From: Phorcus lineatus
Taxonomy: Eukaryota > Mollusca > Gastropoda > Trochida > Trochidae
Direction of reading: 5' to 3'
Assembly (NCBI GenBank): GCA_921293015.1
Contig: OV121086.1
Location: 33,727,194-33,791,193, forward strand
Length of the DNA: 64,000 nucleotides
Below, piece after piece: positions 51,178 to 61,530 of this stretch; the stretch's first letter is position 1, and each line of letters begins with the position of its first letter. The notes below the pieces were generated by a model. The model searched no databases. It was given only the letters and a program-made list of their open reading frames with translations, and had not been told where the DNA came from. The translations under genes were made by a program, and so were the position numbers.

Positions 51178-54100
51178 ATACTATATAAAGCAAAAATGTA
51201 CCTTTTTGTTGATAAATACTGGGGAGTTTGAACCAGTTTGCCATTTTAAAAAAATGAGATTAATAACTTATCAATATAATATATATAAATTTATGTATGT
51301 CATGAATACAAAATTATCTATATAGATACAAAAAGTCTGTTGGCAAAAAGCTATTCTGTAGCTGTTTTTTTAATTTTTTTACAAATATTAGAGGCAGAAT
51401 AACAGAAGATTTGTTTTGATAAGTTTGATGCTCTTTCGTAAATATGAACAGTTACTTTGTACAATAAATTTCCAGGAATTTAATAAGTGGTTTACATTAA
51501 ACTTCTCTATTTCAGACACTCTACTTCGGAAATATTTCCCTCTCAACTTCTTGAAACATAACATTTACAGGTAAAAATGGTGGTTTTTGTGGTCAATATA
51601 TATATAAGTGAAATCACGGGAGAAGAATATGGAGCCAATAATTGTAACATGGGAATAATTTTACCTCACAGATAAGCTACATAGGCCAATGTCTTCTAAG
51701 TTTTAAAATGTTAAATAAAAACATTCGGTTTCGCGTATCTATCTTTAATTCCACGGTGTGCATGGGAGCGAGGGTCAGACAATAACGGGCCTAATTTAAA
51801 GAGCCACTCCGTGATTTTCATAACATATTATTTACCTTTGATACGAACCTATATGTCATATGTTGTGATATAAAACCAAAAAATCTGAACTTTTCATCTC
51901 AAAAAGACATATACATGACAAATACTGGTTTTCCATGAAAATCTAAAAACAGACTTATAAATGCACAGAAGTGTAGTTATCACGTCCAATACACATGGAT
52001 ACTAGTTATATAACCTAACAAACACTATCAACTTCTAACTGCCCTCCTGGCTGTTTAAGATAAGTCTCCAAAATTACGTTTGACCATTTGACGCGCGCCA
52101 CTGTCGGGTTTTCGATCATAATTGCGACGTTCTACCTTCATAATGTCACTGTAAAAAAACAATTAGCTAAAATGTATCTTTTTGGTAACAGTCGATACTT
52201 CGCGATAAAATGACACAACTGATTAAGTTTGGCATATTTGATTCCAACAACTCACGGAGTGGCTCTTTAAGGAATGAGCGATTATTTGAGGCGAGCTTTC
52301 TGTGAGTACGGTCGTCTTTTTCTTTCCAACCAGGTTCTTTTACACGGATATGGGACAGAAGTGGTCCGTAGCAAACTACTGGTATGGTGAGTTATTCCCT
52401 TTGATAATTCCAGAGCTGTTAATAGATGCTCAATTTCAACAAAGTCTCTTTAATTTCAAAGTTATTAAATTCAATTCATCATTTACAAATGTCCCTTTAA
52501 AGGAAAATTTTTAATTTTGTCAATTTCGTTGTTTCATCTTTTTCAATTCACAAAGTCGAACAAAATAGCGGCAACGCATTCCAAACATATACAAGCGTAT
52601 GATGGTTTGATCAAGATGATATTTAATCATTGTGGGAACAGGTTGAATAAGAAAACGAGGGGTGGACATTGAGACATACTATTTTATGAATGCTTTAACC
52701 AGTAACCAGCATTACAGGGAGCCTTAGTTCTTGTGAAAAGGAGGCTTTGACAATGAGACTTAAGTATTTTATGAGTGCTTCAACTAGTACTTAGCATAAC
52801 AGGTAGGCCCTACCTCTTTCGACTTCCCCATGATATCTTAATGTAAATTGTTTTATTCTTTGCTTCCAGATCCTCACCAGCAGGAGTTGTACAGGAAGTT
52901 CTCCAAATTCCTCGCTGTTCTCAACAATGATACTAACAATCCCGAAAGTCAGAGTGAGTTGAAGTCTCTTGAGTGATTTACATTCACTATAGCAAGTTTT
53001 ATTTCATCTTTTATATGTTACATCTTTCACCATTGAATATCAATTTATGTAAAATATAATTTCTTCATTGTGAAGAATATCTATCAAATCAAATCGATAA
53101 TCAAGCGTAAACTGCATGCCGCCATTGTAGTGGACACCTATTGATCATTTGAGTTAGGGAAATGCATTCGCATATTTTTACTGAACTTGGGACGGTCGTT
53201 TAAGAAGTCTTTGTATCGGATAAAAATGTCGTCTTGCAATTTGTAACATTTGTTTTCGTCTTCCTGAGGGAACCGTTTATTTCCTCATGAAACTATCCTG
53301 CTACATCAGCGTATTTGTCTCCGTCTAGCTCCATCATATACCCTGATATCCTTCGGCCTAAAACCCTCGTATCGCTAAATATAGCAAGCCAGTGAAATGA
53401 CTCTCATTTAGCAATAGCGGCACAACCCGGATGAGAATTCAAACAAATGTCAATGTAGGCGATACGAGAGTTTTAGGCCGAAGGATATCAGGGTATATGA
53501 TGGAGCTGAGCGGAGACAAATACGCTGATGTAGTAGGATGTCAGGAAACATTCCTATAATGTAGGTTTGAAATATACATGTTTTTACCACTAATTTTGTA
53601 ATCAATAAAAACAAATGCCATCATATAACTTTAAGCTTTTATAAAAATTTTAACAACAAATCAAATAATTTTTTTTCCCAGCATATTTGGAACATTCTCA
53701 AAAATATGGAAATTTTTATCATTTAATCATTCTTTAGATCCTTTGTATTTGATCATAATTTTTTTTGAGGCGTTCCATGTGGAAACTCTTGTCATTAACA
53801 AACTATGAATCACTACATAGCTGAACTTAGAGCTAATATAGTTGTGATGATCTTTTACCATGCTCATGTCTTCTCATCAAGAATCTATTATTAGAAATCT
53901 GGCTTGTTACCTCTACCACGCGTCAAATTTACGCCTTAAAACAATAGTGAAATTGCTACATTTATTAAACTGCTTGTGCAAGCATATATTTTCATTACTC
54001 TGTATGGACCATGTTGTACTTAGGGCCGATGGCCCACACCTTTGTACTGAAATAAAGAAATGATATGAATCATTAATATGAATGATGGATGATATTTACA

Positions 54101-56983
54101 GAGTACAAAGAAAATTTCATTCGTCTAAAGAAAATGGTTCTTGTGGGAGGACCCGATGACGGACTTATCACCCCTTGGCAGTCTGGGTGAGATTCATGTG
54201 TAACCTGTTACAGAAACAAGCTGGGATGAATTTTCTTTAACAATGAGTGATTTAAAAGACAAAGAACTTGTGTATAACCTATTTAACCCACTTAATCAAA
54301 AACGGTTTGACAATTTGGATAACTTTTTGAGAGAGAAGCATGACATTTCTCCGAACAACCACATAATGAATTATGATCTGTATCCATTGTAATCTCGTCG
54401 AGTATGAATATCATGCACTCTTAGATTGCCTGCAGTATTCATGTTTAAGATATAAATATCTACCGCTATACCTGTGTAAACAACCAACAAAAGGAAAATT
54501 GTTTTCTAACAACCAATGATTTTAACTGTTTTATATGAGGGAGATGAAAATCAAATGCTTTTCGCATTTAAAGGGGCACAGAGTACACGATCGTAAACCG
54601 GACAATGGGGCGAATCAATCACTCAAACGTAATTAGGGAAACTTGTTTACAGCAGACACAAAGACAAACATGGGTTGGTAGTGTTAAGCAGGTTATTTAA
54701 CTGATAAACATTTAAAATGACGCAGAATTTCGACTTTCTTACACTTATACGACCGTTTTTCATTTATCATTGAAAGCAAGGAAATTTTATTTTTGCATTT
54801 GAGAGGTAAACATGTAAGTTTTGTTAGGTGATTGGAACTTGACTCAGGACAAATGTATTTTGGCTCTTATATAAGCCATATGAAATACCATATACTCAAG
54901 TGTCACTTTAATCAATGTAGGTACAGTAAATGTTTGAAACACTGTTTTGAGAACCTGTAGGAGGTCCGCAGTGAAAAAGAACGCAGCGGAAACCTGCAAT
55001 CTACATATTTCCGACTCTCATATCAAGGGCATCTATTGATTGACTGTATTTGGATAGTTCATTTGGATAGTTCTTAGGCTACAGCGCGTCACTTCGATTT
55101 GGGTTATATCCCAGGGTATATAAGTTGAGCGAGAACATTTACGTTTTACTCTGAGACAGGAGGGTCCCTCCAAACTGTACACATCAAGCCATCACTGATG
55201 TAAAATGTCATGCAATTGTTGTTGTTTTTGTTGTTCTGCAGACATTTCGGAATGTACAACAGCAGTGAAGTCGTCATACCAATGGAGGAACAAAGGGTTA
55301 GCTTTTTCTTGTTTTCCCCCATTAGTTTGGAAAGGTCTTTCGAATGTGAACTCACGATGTCCCCCGCCGCTAAAAATGAACCGAGATAGATATATTTACT
55401 AGTTTTTAATAATTTGGTAGGAAGCTTGCTCTTCAAGTAGTGTTTTTATAAACAGTGTTGGGGGTGAACATGAAAATATTTGCTGTCACACATTATTTGT
55501 AATAAAACCTACGAAATGAAAAAAACCCACCCATAGTTTCAGTTTTAAGATTTCCCCCGATGTGAATTGTCATCAAATTTGAAACATTGGTTCATGAAAT
55601 ATCACATCAATGATTGTTTGAAAAGCAAAGATTCGTCATGGTCATCATAATTGACTGTCGTCCCTCAAAATACATACTGTCACCAAATTTGGGGACAGTG
55701 GGTGTAACGATCCAAGAGATATCAGGTTAATATGAGTTTAAAAAGAGATCTAAGTGTCTTTGTGACCTTGTAAATCAGGTCACAGTCAACATTATCAATT
55801 GGTGTCCCTATGTAAACTGTTACCAAATTTTTTTTAAATTCCATCGCCCTATATGTCTGTCTATCTGTCTGTCCGTCCGTCCGTCCGTAACCATTTCGCT
55901 TGGAGCGGATTTCTGAAACCAATCAACATGTAAAAAATAGTCGGTTTGAAACATAATGAAGTGCTGCTTTTTTATGATTCGGAGTTCCGATTTTTTCTTT
56001 CTCAATCCACTGAAACAAGTTGAATTTGATTGTACAGGGAGAGCTCCGTATTTGGAGCAGTTCTTAAAAACTATCGATCGTAGCTTTCTTAAACTCCAGT
56101 TATAGTTTTATTAGCAGTAATATTTAAAGAGCAACTCCGTGATTTTATAACATTTTATTTACTTTTTATAAGAACCTTAATGTAATTTGTGGTGATATCA
56201 AATCAAAACATATTAACCTTTTCATTTCCATGCAAAAGACATATGTGACAATTACTGGTTTTCTATGAAACTCTAAAAACAGCCTTATAAATGCACAGAG
56301 GTGGAGATATCACGTCCAATATACATGGATACTAGTTATATAACCTAACAAACGCTATCAACTCCTAACTGCCCTCCTGGTTGTTTTGCAAAATTACGAT
56401 TTTGAAGACTATTTGACGCGCGCAACTGTCCGGTTTTAGATCATAATTGCGACGTTCTACTTTCATATTGTCTCTGTAAAAAACGATAAGTTTTAAAATG
56501 TGTCTTTTTGGTAACAGTCGATACTTCGTGATCAAATGACACACCCTTGATTAAGTTTGGCATGTATGACTCCAACAACTCACGGAGTGGCTCTATAACG
56601 ATTACAAAGACGTATCTAACTTCGGGAAATAGTTTGAAGATATCTTCTTGTTAGCTAAACCAAACGGCCAGTGTCCCTTATGTGCGAAGGTTCGCGCATA
56701 GGGGGAAAACTGGTAATACTATATCCGTTGGGCAACGCTAAACTTGGGCTATTGCTAACTATACGGGGCAGATATAGCCTATTAATTATCTCATTAAAGT
56801 ATCTAATGATTTTGAATGTTTGTTTGATTTATCCGCCAGTGGTACAGGGAGGACAGTTTCGGACTGCAGACTCTCATCAAGAGAGGATCCATAAGGATAC
56901 ACACGTACAAAGGGGTGAACCACAGCAGCTGGGTTGTCAACCATGCTGCCTTCAACAACAGTGTTCTTCCCTTTCTCACCTGA
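29116..56983 (+). CDS. PPT2: Lysosomal palmitoyl-protein thioesterase 2
   Basis: A lysosomal alpha/beta-hydrolase that removes fatty-acyl groups from thioesters. Nine exons: 29116-29250, 30054-30207, 31065-31157, 51516-51570, 52334-52386, 52870-52953, 54102-54186, 55242-55296 and 56840-56983. All borders are GT/AG, the phases agree, and the total is 858 nt or 285 residues. Residues 1-19 look like a signal peptide, which is why I prefer ATG 29116 over the in-frame ATG at 29029. Recognisable from memory of animal PPT2: FMHGLNSG near 26-32, the nucleophile motif CFSQGG (Ser95), [13 protein letters not shown] with Asp210/211, and GVNHSSW with His266, completing the triad. The length is slightly below the human protein (about 300). 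NHSS and other N-x-S/T sites fit lysosomal glycosylation. Intron 3 is 20.4 kb and carries the large satellite array. No canonical AATAAA was seen close to the stop. Confidence 0.93.
29470..29650 (+). repeat. Partial copy of the 31.2-kb foldback element
   Basis: In intron 1 of PPT2. Shares GTTTAGAGCAGA, ATTAGCGGACAAATCACATC and AGAAGTTACTT in order with 31316-31430 (GTTTAGCGCAGAC, AATAGCGGACCTATCACATC, AGGAGTTACTT). Ends undefined. Confidence 0.6.
30422..30443. repeat. Poly-G tract
   Basis: An uninterrupted run of about 22 G in PPT2 intron 2. A similar tract lies at 57305-57330. Such runs are prone to length error in sequencing. Confidence 0.9.
31171..31625. mobile_element. Foldback element directly after PPT2 exon 3
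   Basis: The left arm (about 31171-31280) and right arm (about 31530-31625) are inverted copies over ~100 bp. Shared blocks include ATTAAAATCGACCG, TTCCGAGGAATA, TTGACTCGAA and GTACTCTATCAGG. The left arm begins some 13 bp past the exon 3 donor. The middle matches the fragment at 29.5 kb. A MITE-like insertion without coding sequence. Confidence 0.75.
31829..32060 (-). repeat. Left-side repeat with GAGCCAAAAAGGT motif, (TA)n core
   Basis: 31829-31905 (GTTGATAAATACT...AATAACTTATCAATAT) resembles 51198-51283 in the same orientation. A (TA)n run follows at 31911-31940. Read on the minus strand, 31945-32010 contains GAGCCAAAAAGG, AAATGGTAATGATTGTAC, related to GAGCCAAAAAGGTAA and GGTAATAATTGTACG at 51080-51131. 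The same motif opens each satellite monomer at 40-49 kb. Confidence 0.65.
32560..32675 (+). promoter_or_regulatory. Possible promoter and first exon of a nested transcript
   Basis: A locally CpG-rich stretch (GAGCGCGCCGGAAGTGAACA) in an AT-rich intron, with an ETS-type CCGGAAGT. It is followed some 70 bp later by a donor-like CACA|GTGAGTATAC. It lies upstream of the exon-like segments from 34.5 kb on the same strand. Suggestive only. Confidence 0.3.
33840..34390 (+). repeat. Dispersed repeat of unknown class, copy 2
   Basis: Related in block order to 13200-13830, but without the SINE tail found there. It sits just upstream of the first exon-like segment in PPT2 intron 3. Confidence 0.7.
34490..37862 (+). 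pseudogene. Series of decayed exon-like segments in PPT2 intron 3
   Basis: Segments with plausible splice borders on the plus strand: about 34490-34782 (donor GTAAGT), 35022-35084, 35160-35275, 36381-36549 (donor GTAAG) and 37771-37862. Parts have coding-like composition, for example [20 protein letters not shown] in the first, [20 protein letters not shown] in the third and [20 protein letters not shown] in the fourth. The frames are not intact across the segments, so this is a relic or a non-coding transcript. I do not recognise the family. A further segment may be at 49965-50111. Confidence 0.4.
36843..37215 (+). repeat. Diverged copies of the ~145-bp repeat, block 1
   Basis: Begins AGCTCATCTTGCC...GGGCTT, the usual opening of this repeat type, followed by CTCCAGAAGCAAGAG, GACTCCTTAGCTGA and GGTGACCCTGTGACCC phrases. 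More diverged than the block at 38.3 kb. Confidence 0.6.
38341..39130 (+). repeat. Tandem ~145-bp repeat, about five units, block 2
   Basis: The header AGCTCATCAGGTCTAAAAAG and a (TCCATCCG)n stretch are followed by units spaced 138-149 bp. Each has CAGTTCCAAAAGGTC(T/C)AGAG, AGCTGAAAA, GTAGACTCCTTGG, GGGGATTCTAAATTGTAG and TGACCCCATGACCCCAAA. CAGTTCC starts lie near 38592, 38737, 38881 and 39019, with a diverged one at 38443. Apparent open frames here are repeat artefacts. Confidence 0.85.
39335..39381 (-). repeat. SINE-tail fragment, reverse strand
   Basis: GTGAGTGAGTTTGGGTTTAA, CGTGACGGCAATCTTTCAGC read on the minus strand gives GCTGAAAGATTGCCGTCACG...AAACTCACTCAC, the tail pattern seen at 13.4 kb. 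Confidence 0.6.
39790..40165 (+). repeat. Diverged ~145-bp repeat, block 3
   Basis: GAGCTACAGAGCCCATGGCT, CCATTGGCTCTA, ACCTTGGCAAATAGG, then a second unit with TTCTTCTCCAGAAGCCAGAG and GGGGATTCTA. It directly precedes the 171-bp satellite array. Confidence 0.55.
40180..49350 (+). repeat. ~171-bp satellite array, about 53 monomers with higher-order order
   Basis: The motif CTTGTGAGCCAAAATGGTAA recurs every 170-174 bp (for example at 40431, 40601, 40772, 40943). Each monomer continues TATATGCTAGAAGTAAGAGC, TACTTGTAATT, TGATACTAATCTGTAGAATA, CTTTGGACTGGGAGAGAGTG, TCAAAAGGCAAAAGTTGGAA and CAG(A/G)TCTCATCTGAGATG. Distinct monomer types recur in fixed order, starting near 40.3, 43.74 and 46.15 kb. 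The last few monomers (48.8-49.35 kb) are the most diverged. No open frame of significance. The array lies wholly within PPT2 intron 3. Confidence 0.95.
49418..49687. mobile_element. Foldback MITE, copy 1
   Basis: The left end TCCTGCTACATCAGCG and the right end CGCTGATGTAGCAGGA are inverted, with further inverted blocks GATATCCTTCGGCCTA and TAGGCC.AAGGATATC. About 270 bp. Copy 2 is at 53296-53538. Confidence 0.9.
49965..50111 (+). pseudogene. Exon-like segment after the satellite
   Basis: An acceptor-like TTTACAG is followed by an open stretch reading [20 protein letters not shown] and then [19 protein letters not shown] before losing coding character. It may belong with the exon-like segments at 34.5-37.9 kb on the far side of the satellite. 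No family recognised. Confidence 0.35.
50355..50620 (+). mobile_element. Degraded tRNA-derived SINE
   Basis: Related to 19804-20121 along most of its length: AATCCTGCCAGAGGCT.GCAAC, TTTGTCTGCAGTAGGGAAC, GCAGGTTTCAC, GTGAAATACTCTTGAA. The tRNA-like head is eroded. Confidence 0.8.
51080..51290 (+). repeat. Right-side repeat with GAGCCAAAAAGGTAA motif and (TA)n
   Basis: GAGCCAAAAAGGTAACAATT, GGTAATAATTGTACG, then (TA)n at about 51132-51174, then TTGTTGATAAATACTGG...ATTAATAACTTATCAATATA. The last block matches 31829-31905, and the first is an inverted relative of 31945-32010. Confidence 0.65.
51800..52266 (-). mobile_element. MITE copy (AGAGCCACTCC family), full length
   Basis: A 467-bp element with TTAA on both sides (51796-51799 and 52267-52270). 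The ends AGAGCCACTCCGTGA and TCACGGAGTGGCTCT are perfect inverses. It lies in PPT2 intron 4. No coding capacity. Best reference copy in the window. Confidence 0.93.
53296..53538. mobile_element. Foldback MITE, copy 2
   Basis: TCCTGCTACATCAGCGTATT at the left, and the complement of TCCTACTACATCAGCG at the right. The arms extend about 90 bp (TGATATCCTTCGGCCTAAAA, CTCGTATCGC). In PPT2 intron 6. Confidence 0.92.
54580..54665 (+). repeat. Diverged fragment of the AGAGCCACTCC MITE
   Basis: GATCGTAAACCGGACAATGG, AATCA.TCACTCAAACGTAATT and ACTTGTTTACAGCAG follow the internal order of the copy at 63.9 kb. Only the core survives. Confidence 0.55.
56128..56594 (-). mobile_element. MITE copy (AGAGCCACTCC family)
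   Basis: 467 bp, same length and orientation as 51800-52266. It starts AGAGCAACTCCGTGA after TTAA (56124-56127) and ends TCACGGAGTGGCTCT. It lies in PPT2 intron 8, about 250 bp before the last exon. Confidence 0.92.
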
Positions 56984-57033
56984 TTGTCAACAGGGATTAC
57001 AAGCATAATCCTTAGGCGCTAGACTCAAAATTT

Positions 57034-57276
57034 ACAATATCATGTAAGTATATGTACATGTAGCTATATAACATAAATAAGGACTGACACTAGTGACAAA
57101 GTCGTGTCTGCAATAGGACAGGAAATGGTTTCCTTGCTCGGTTGCCCTCTGTAAACATCGTAGACAAATCCCAGTTCGCATTTCCGGTCCCATTGCAGAC
57201 ACGACAGTGTCAGACCCTTTTTATGTTATATAGCTACTTGTTACATTGTACATATACATACTTACATGTTATTGTA
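57034..57276. mobile_element. Foldback element in the presumed PPT2 3' UTR
   Basis: CATGTAAGTATATGTACATG, TAGCTATATAACATAAATAAGG and GACACTAGTGACAAAGTCGTGTCTGCA-type blocks reappear inverted at 57190-57276. It starts about 50 bp past the PPT2 stop and would form a long hairpin if transcribed. Confidence 0.85.
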
Positions 57277-57304
57277 CAGGCCCGTAGCACCAATTTCGAG
57301 AGTT

Positions 57305-57370
57305 TGGGGGGGGGGGGGGGGGGGGGGGGCAAAATTAGGGATTTGCTAGCTCAGTTGGAGGGGGGGGGGG
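57305..57370. repeat. Poly-G tracts
   Basis: A run of about 26 G from 57305, interrupted by CAAAATTAGGG and a short unique piece, then a second run of about 11 G at 57360. Confidence 0.9.
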
Positions 57371-57371
57371 T

Positions 57372-58061
57372 CATTTAATGTTCACGTCACGTTCTCAATC
57401 TACAGAAAAGGGTCAGATGCCTCATGAAACATATAATATTCTATTTTTTCATACAAACATTGAATTAAGCACAAAAAGTTTGTTTTTTCCCTAAAATTAG
57501 TGGCGGGCCTGTTGTAAATTCATAGTCTCGCGTCTGTGGCATAATCTTAAGCAAAAATCCATTATCAACAAGAGTATATTAAAAAGCTACTTGCCAAATA
57601 TGGGTTTTGTTTCTAATGATGGGTGTGATATAGATACATCATCATTCTATGTTCATCAGAAATTCATAGTTCCGGTGAACTTTAAATGTTTTTCTTTCTC
57701 CTTGACAACGAACTGAATCAGTTCATCTGCCCTGCGGACTGATACTGAGTGAATATATTTTCAAATCTATATTTACGGGCGTACGTTCGAGTTGAATGTT
57801 AAATAGGAGGGATTACTTGGATGAAAATTTGCTGTATTAAAACTGTCACGTTATTTGCTAGTCAAAATATTTGTCTATCTTGAAATATTCATGGTTTATT
57901 TAAATGTTCTGTCGACTGTATAAAGAAAAGTATTTCAACCCCAGTGTGTTTTAGCCATTACGTTTTCTTGAAACGGTAAAAATAAATTCATGTGTAGATA
58001 TATCTCAATGTTAAGGATCTTTTTTATGAATGCTTCTTTAGTTGTCAGCTCAGTAATGCAT
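57372..58061. other. Intergenic, nothing recognised
   Basis: AT-rich sequence without a supported exon or a repeat seen elsewhere in the window. Confidence 0.4.
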
Positions 58062-58290
58062 TCTGGAGCACAGTGGTGTAGTGGTTAGTATGCAGGCCTG
58101 TGACGTCAGTGGTCTTGGTTCGAATCCCGTCTGATCATCATACATTTGTGACTTGGGCCTTGTACTGTGCTGTATCCTTAGGCAAGACACTTCATTCACA
58201 TTGCACTATGTCCACCGAGCTGTACAAATGGGTACCTGTACACGGGAAAGTGTGGATCTACGTGGTGGCGCGAAGTGGTAAATAGGCTGC
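58062..58290 (+). mobile_element. tRNA-derived SINE, second family
   Basis: The A-box region GTGGTGTAGTGGTTAGTATG and the B box GGTTCGAATCC (58117-58127) form a tRNA-like head. The body has GGCAAGACACTTCATTCACA, TTGCACTATGTCCACCGAGC and TGTACAAATGGGTACCTGTA, a core seen in several marine invertebrate SINEs. It is distinct from the SINE at 19804. Confidence 0.85.
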
Positions 58291-60100
58291 ATTGATGTCA
58301 TTTCTTAATATCAACTTTGTTATTATGCTATATGAATGTTGATTGCATGTAACATTTTTTCTTAACTTTGATAGGCTGGAGTATAACATAAATTCAGTAT
58401 GACAGTGCCTGTCCATCTTCCCACGCACAACCGATACTTGCGCCAGCCTCAATGACTTGCTAAAATAGGCCTTGCCGCATTTCCCAAACTTTTGCGTCCT
58501 GACTACTGCGACGGATCGCGATAGTCCAATGAGAAATCGTAAGAGATTTGTAACTTTTTGCCAACGAGGGCGCTGCACTCAAAACACGAATTTTGACGAG
58601 TTGGCAGCAAGGTTTAAAGTAACAGTGATAGAAACTGGCGCAACTTAAAGCCATGCGGGAGAAGATGGTACCTGACTTCAATTTCGCCCACATTTTACCA
58701 CATTTGTCCCTTGCACAATAGCATATGGTCTTATTTTTCAAAGCTTTCAAAGCTTTGATATTATAACTGTATTACCATGTTATTGTCAATACTTTTTCGC
58801 CTGTATTATGAAATATGGAAAATAAAAATAATAAAAATTTTCAAAGCTTTTTACCTTTAGATTGGTTCAAGTTACATTGTCTGAAAACGTATTTTACATC
58901 TTGACCTTAAAGTATTCAGTGGTTGTCCTGTTTCACCAGACCATTCAGGGGAGGTCAGAATTTTCTTCACCATCTTTTTTCAAGTTCTTTTCCGTTGTTA
59001 ATAACCCTTCATTCCATTGAGCATTTAGGGGATCATCTGTGCTCAATGCAGGCGTTTCTGTGTTCTCATAGAACTCAAGTTACATGTTTGCAACAAATGC
59101 AGTGAATTGATAATCAAGAAAACTGTTATTATTCATTTCAAATGCTGCCATAACCTTCTAACTGGTATGGTTCTGTTAACCAATAATTTCAGAGATGAGA
59201 GATTTGCAAACCAAATAACTTAAAGTAAAATGTTACTTATGTGTATATCTGGTGTTGATACAAATTAAAGGGGCGATAGCAAGTTTTTTTTAAAGATTTA
59301 TTTCTTAAAATGTTCCCCCAAGAACAGTACTTTGTGCCAAATATTTCATCAAGTCATCCCGATCGTTCGTAGTCGTAGAAGAATAATCAAGTATCAAGCA
59401 AACACCGCTGGAGGCCATTTTTGTGTGAACTCCTTTAATCAGTTGAGGTAGGAAAATGTATTCGCATGGCTTAAACGATCATGGTGCGTAAGTTTAAAAC
59501 TGCTTCTTGAATAAAAAAAATAATAATAAACATTGTCTTGCAATTGAAAGCATTCATTTTCGTTTTCGTATTCTTTACCTAAAAAAACGTACTACTACAT
59601 CTCTTGATTCCAATCTGGACAAGTTGATAGGAAATTTTCCATGGGCATACCATGAAATTAAAACACTACATCAGACACTTGTCAGAGATTTAAATTTCAG
59701 TAAAGTAAATCAAATGAAAGTGTACATATCTCATATCTATCTTAACTTTTATAATTTCATTTGAAACCGTATATTTCAGTATTGTTTATAACTGAAGCAA
59801 ATTATTTTAATATTGAGGGAAATAGAAGACATTTAATTTGAGATATATTTAACAGGCCAGGATGCACTTAAGTTAGACGTGGCATCATCCGGTGTCGACA
59901 CAATGCAGTTTTAGATATCTAACGCTATTGGTCCTTCAGGAAGGCAGATAGTTGTACCGTGAGTTTAGATAGGATACATTTCACTATTACAAATCACAAT
60001 CACAGGAACTCCTTAGATATTTCCGATTTGATAGGCATTGTTAGTGCTTGTTGTAAATGGGTTTCAAGGCGTTGTTTACAGTCCTGGCCGCCCTTTGATC
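58291..60100. other. Intergenic, one weak dispersed similarity
   Basis: No supported gene. About 59440-59580 (AAATGTATTCGCATGGCTTA, GTCTTGCAATTGAAAGCATT) resembles 53155-53265 (AAATGCATTCGCATATTTTT, GTCTTGCAATTTGTAACATT), so both carry pieces of one dispersed repeat. Confidence 0.45.
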
Positions 60101-60815
60101 TTAAGGATGTCCGCTCCTCAAATTTAAAGTATTAAACTTTTTTTCTAACTTACTTTTTTCAAAGGTTTAGTGTATATGCATGAAATATCCACCCTAAAAA
60201 ATAGGGGTTAGTGTGTTTTTTTTCGAGATATTCTAAGACAAAGACCCCTCTGTCAGTCAGAGTTTTAACATGGAGTCTATGGGGATATGATGACCTTTTC
60301 GGAGAAATCTTAAATTTTAATTAGTTCCTGTATTAAACTTTTTTTAATATGAAAACATGTTAGAGTTAACATAATCTTCTTCCAGAAAAAAGTAAAAAAT
60401 ATATATGGTACTGTGGGTTTTTAGCCGCTACGGCACATCATGTATTCAAACATTTCAATTAAATTATCAACATTCAAGCCATTTTTTTACTAAAAACATA
60501 CTTTCTCCCACTCATTATCTTAAAATATACCTTAACGCATTAATACAAATCATATTCATTCAACAACATCTACTTTCTAAGAAAAACAGATAATAGAACT
60601 TGCTCAAATTATATTTACAATTAAAATTGCTGAGTCAGCAAAATTGTAAATAATTTCAAAATGAAAATACTACGTCTCTCTATTTTGATGAATATTTAGT
60701 CTGAAATCATCAAAATTGAGAAATTACCGCTTCATTTTGGTTTATTATATAAGAACATTATGATTTAAGGTTATTTGAATTTTGTAACTGTGACATGAGG
60801 AGCGAACATCCTTAA
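60101..60815. mobile_element. TTAA-flanked TIR element, non-autonomous
   Basis: TTAAGGATGTCCGCTCCTCA at 60101-60120 and TGAGGAGCGAACATCCTTAA at 60796-60815 are inverted with one mismatch. With TTAA as target duplication, the element is about 707 bp with 16-bp TIRs. No transposase; the interior is AT-rich. A piggyBac-type origin is likely from the TTAA, but the TIR differs from the AGAGCCACTCC family. Confidence 0.85.
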
Positions 60816-61277
60816 GAATATTTTATAACTCTTCGATAATAACACTTTTGATTTGACACGATCACTTAATCTACACGTGTCCCAATCTGTTAAATATGTA
60901 TGTACACAGTATTCTACAGAATGGTATCCAAACTTAACATTCAGACTTCCTCCTGTCATCCAAATGTTGATTTTTATGTTCTTTATTTGTTTGAGTACTG
61001 AATAAAGAATATGTTTTAGGTATTGTGTTTTTCTTTGTTTCAAATGTATGAAAAGGTTGAAAACTGGGTTAAATCATGTTTAAAAAGATCTTAACTATGC
61101 ATCGCGGAACACTGTCTAAACCGGCATATAAGTTCAGTTCAGATCGGTGTCGATTTAGACAGTTTCCTGTGTACTAACTACATATCGGATGGGATAGGGA
61201 GTTTAAAATAGGCTTTTGATTGTGATCCCTAAAAGTTCTTATTTAGAACAAAAATACTATACTGTACTAGTCTCTTC

Positions 61278-61530
61278 TATACCATACCATACCATACCAT
61301 ACCATTACTATTACATACCACACCATACCATACCATCCCATAACATACAACACCATACCATACCATTACTATACCATACCATACCATACCATACCATACC
61401 ACACCGTACCATACCATATCATACTATACTATACTATACTATACCACACCGTACCAAAACATACAACACCATACCATACCATACCATTACTATATCATAC
61501 CATACCGTACCACACCATACCATACCATAC
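61278..61530. repeat. (ATACC)n pentanucleotide microsatellite
   Basis: Repeats of CATAC and variants (CATTACTATA, CACACCGTAC) over about 250 bp. The apparent 113-residue open frame of YHTIP repeats is a microsatellite artefact. Confidence 0.95.

Noticed and set aside
55820-55922. Open frame with TDRQIDRH repeats
   Set aside because: Translation of a (CTGT/CCGT)n simple repeat in PPT2 intron 8.
58062-58135. tRNA-like sequence with good A and B boxes
   Set aside because: No acceptor-stem pairing seen, and it continues into a SINE body; not a functional tRNA gene. The same holds for 19804-19875.
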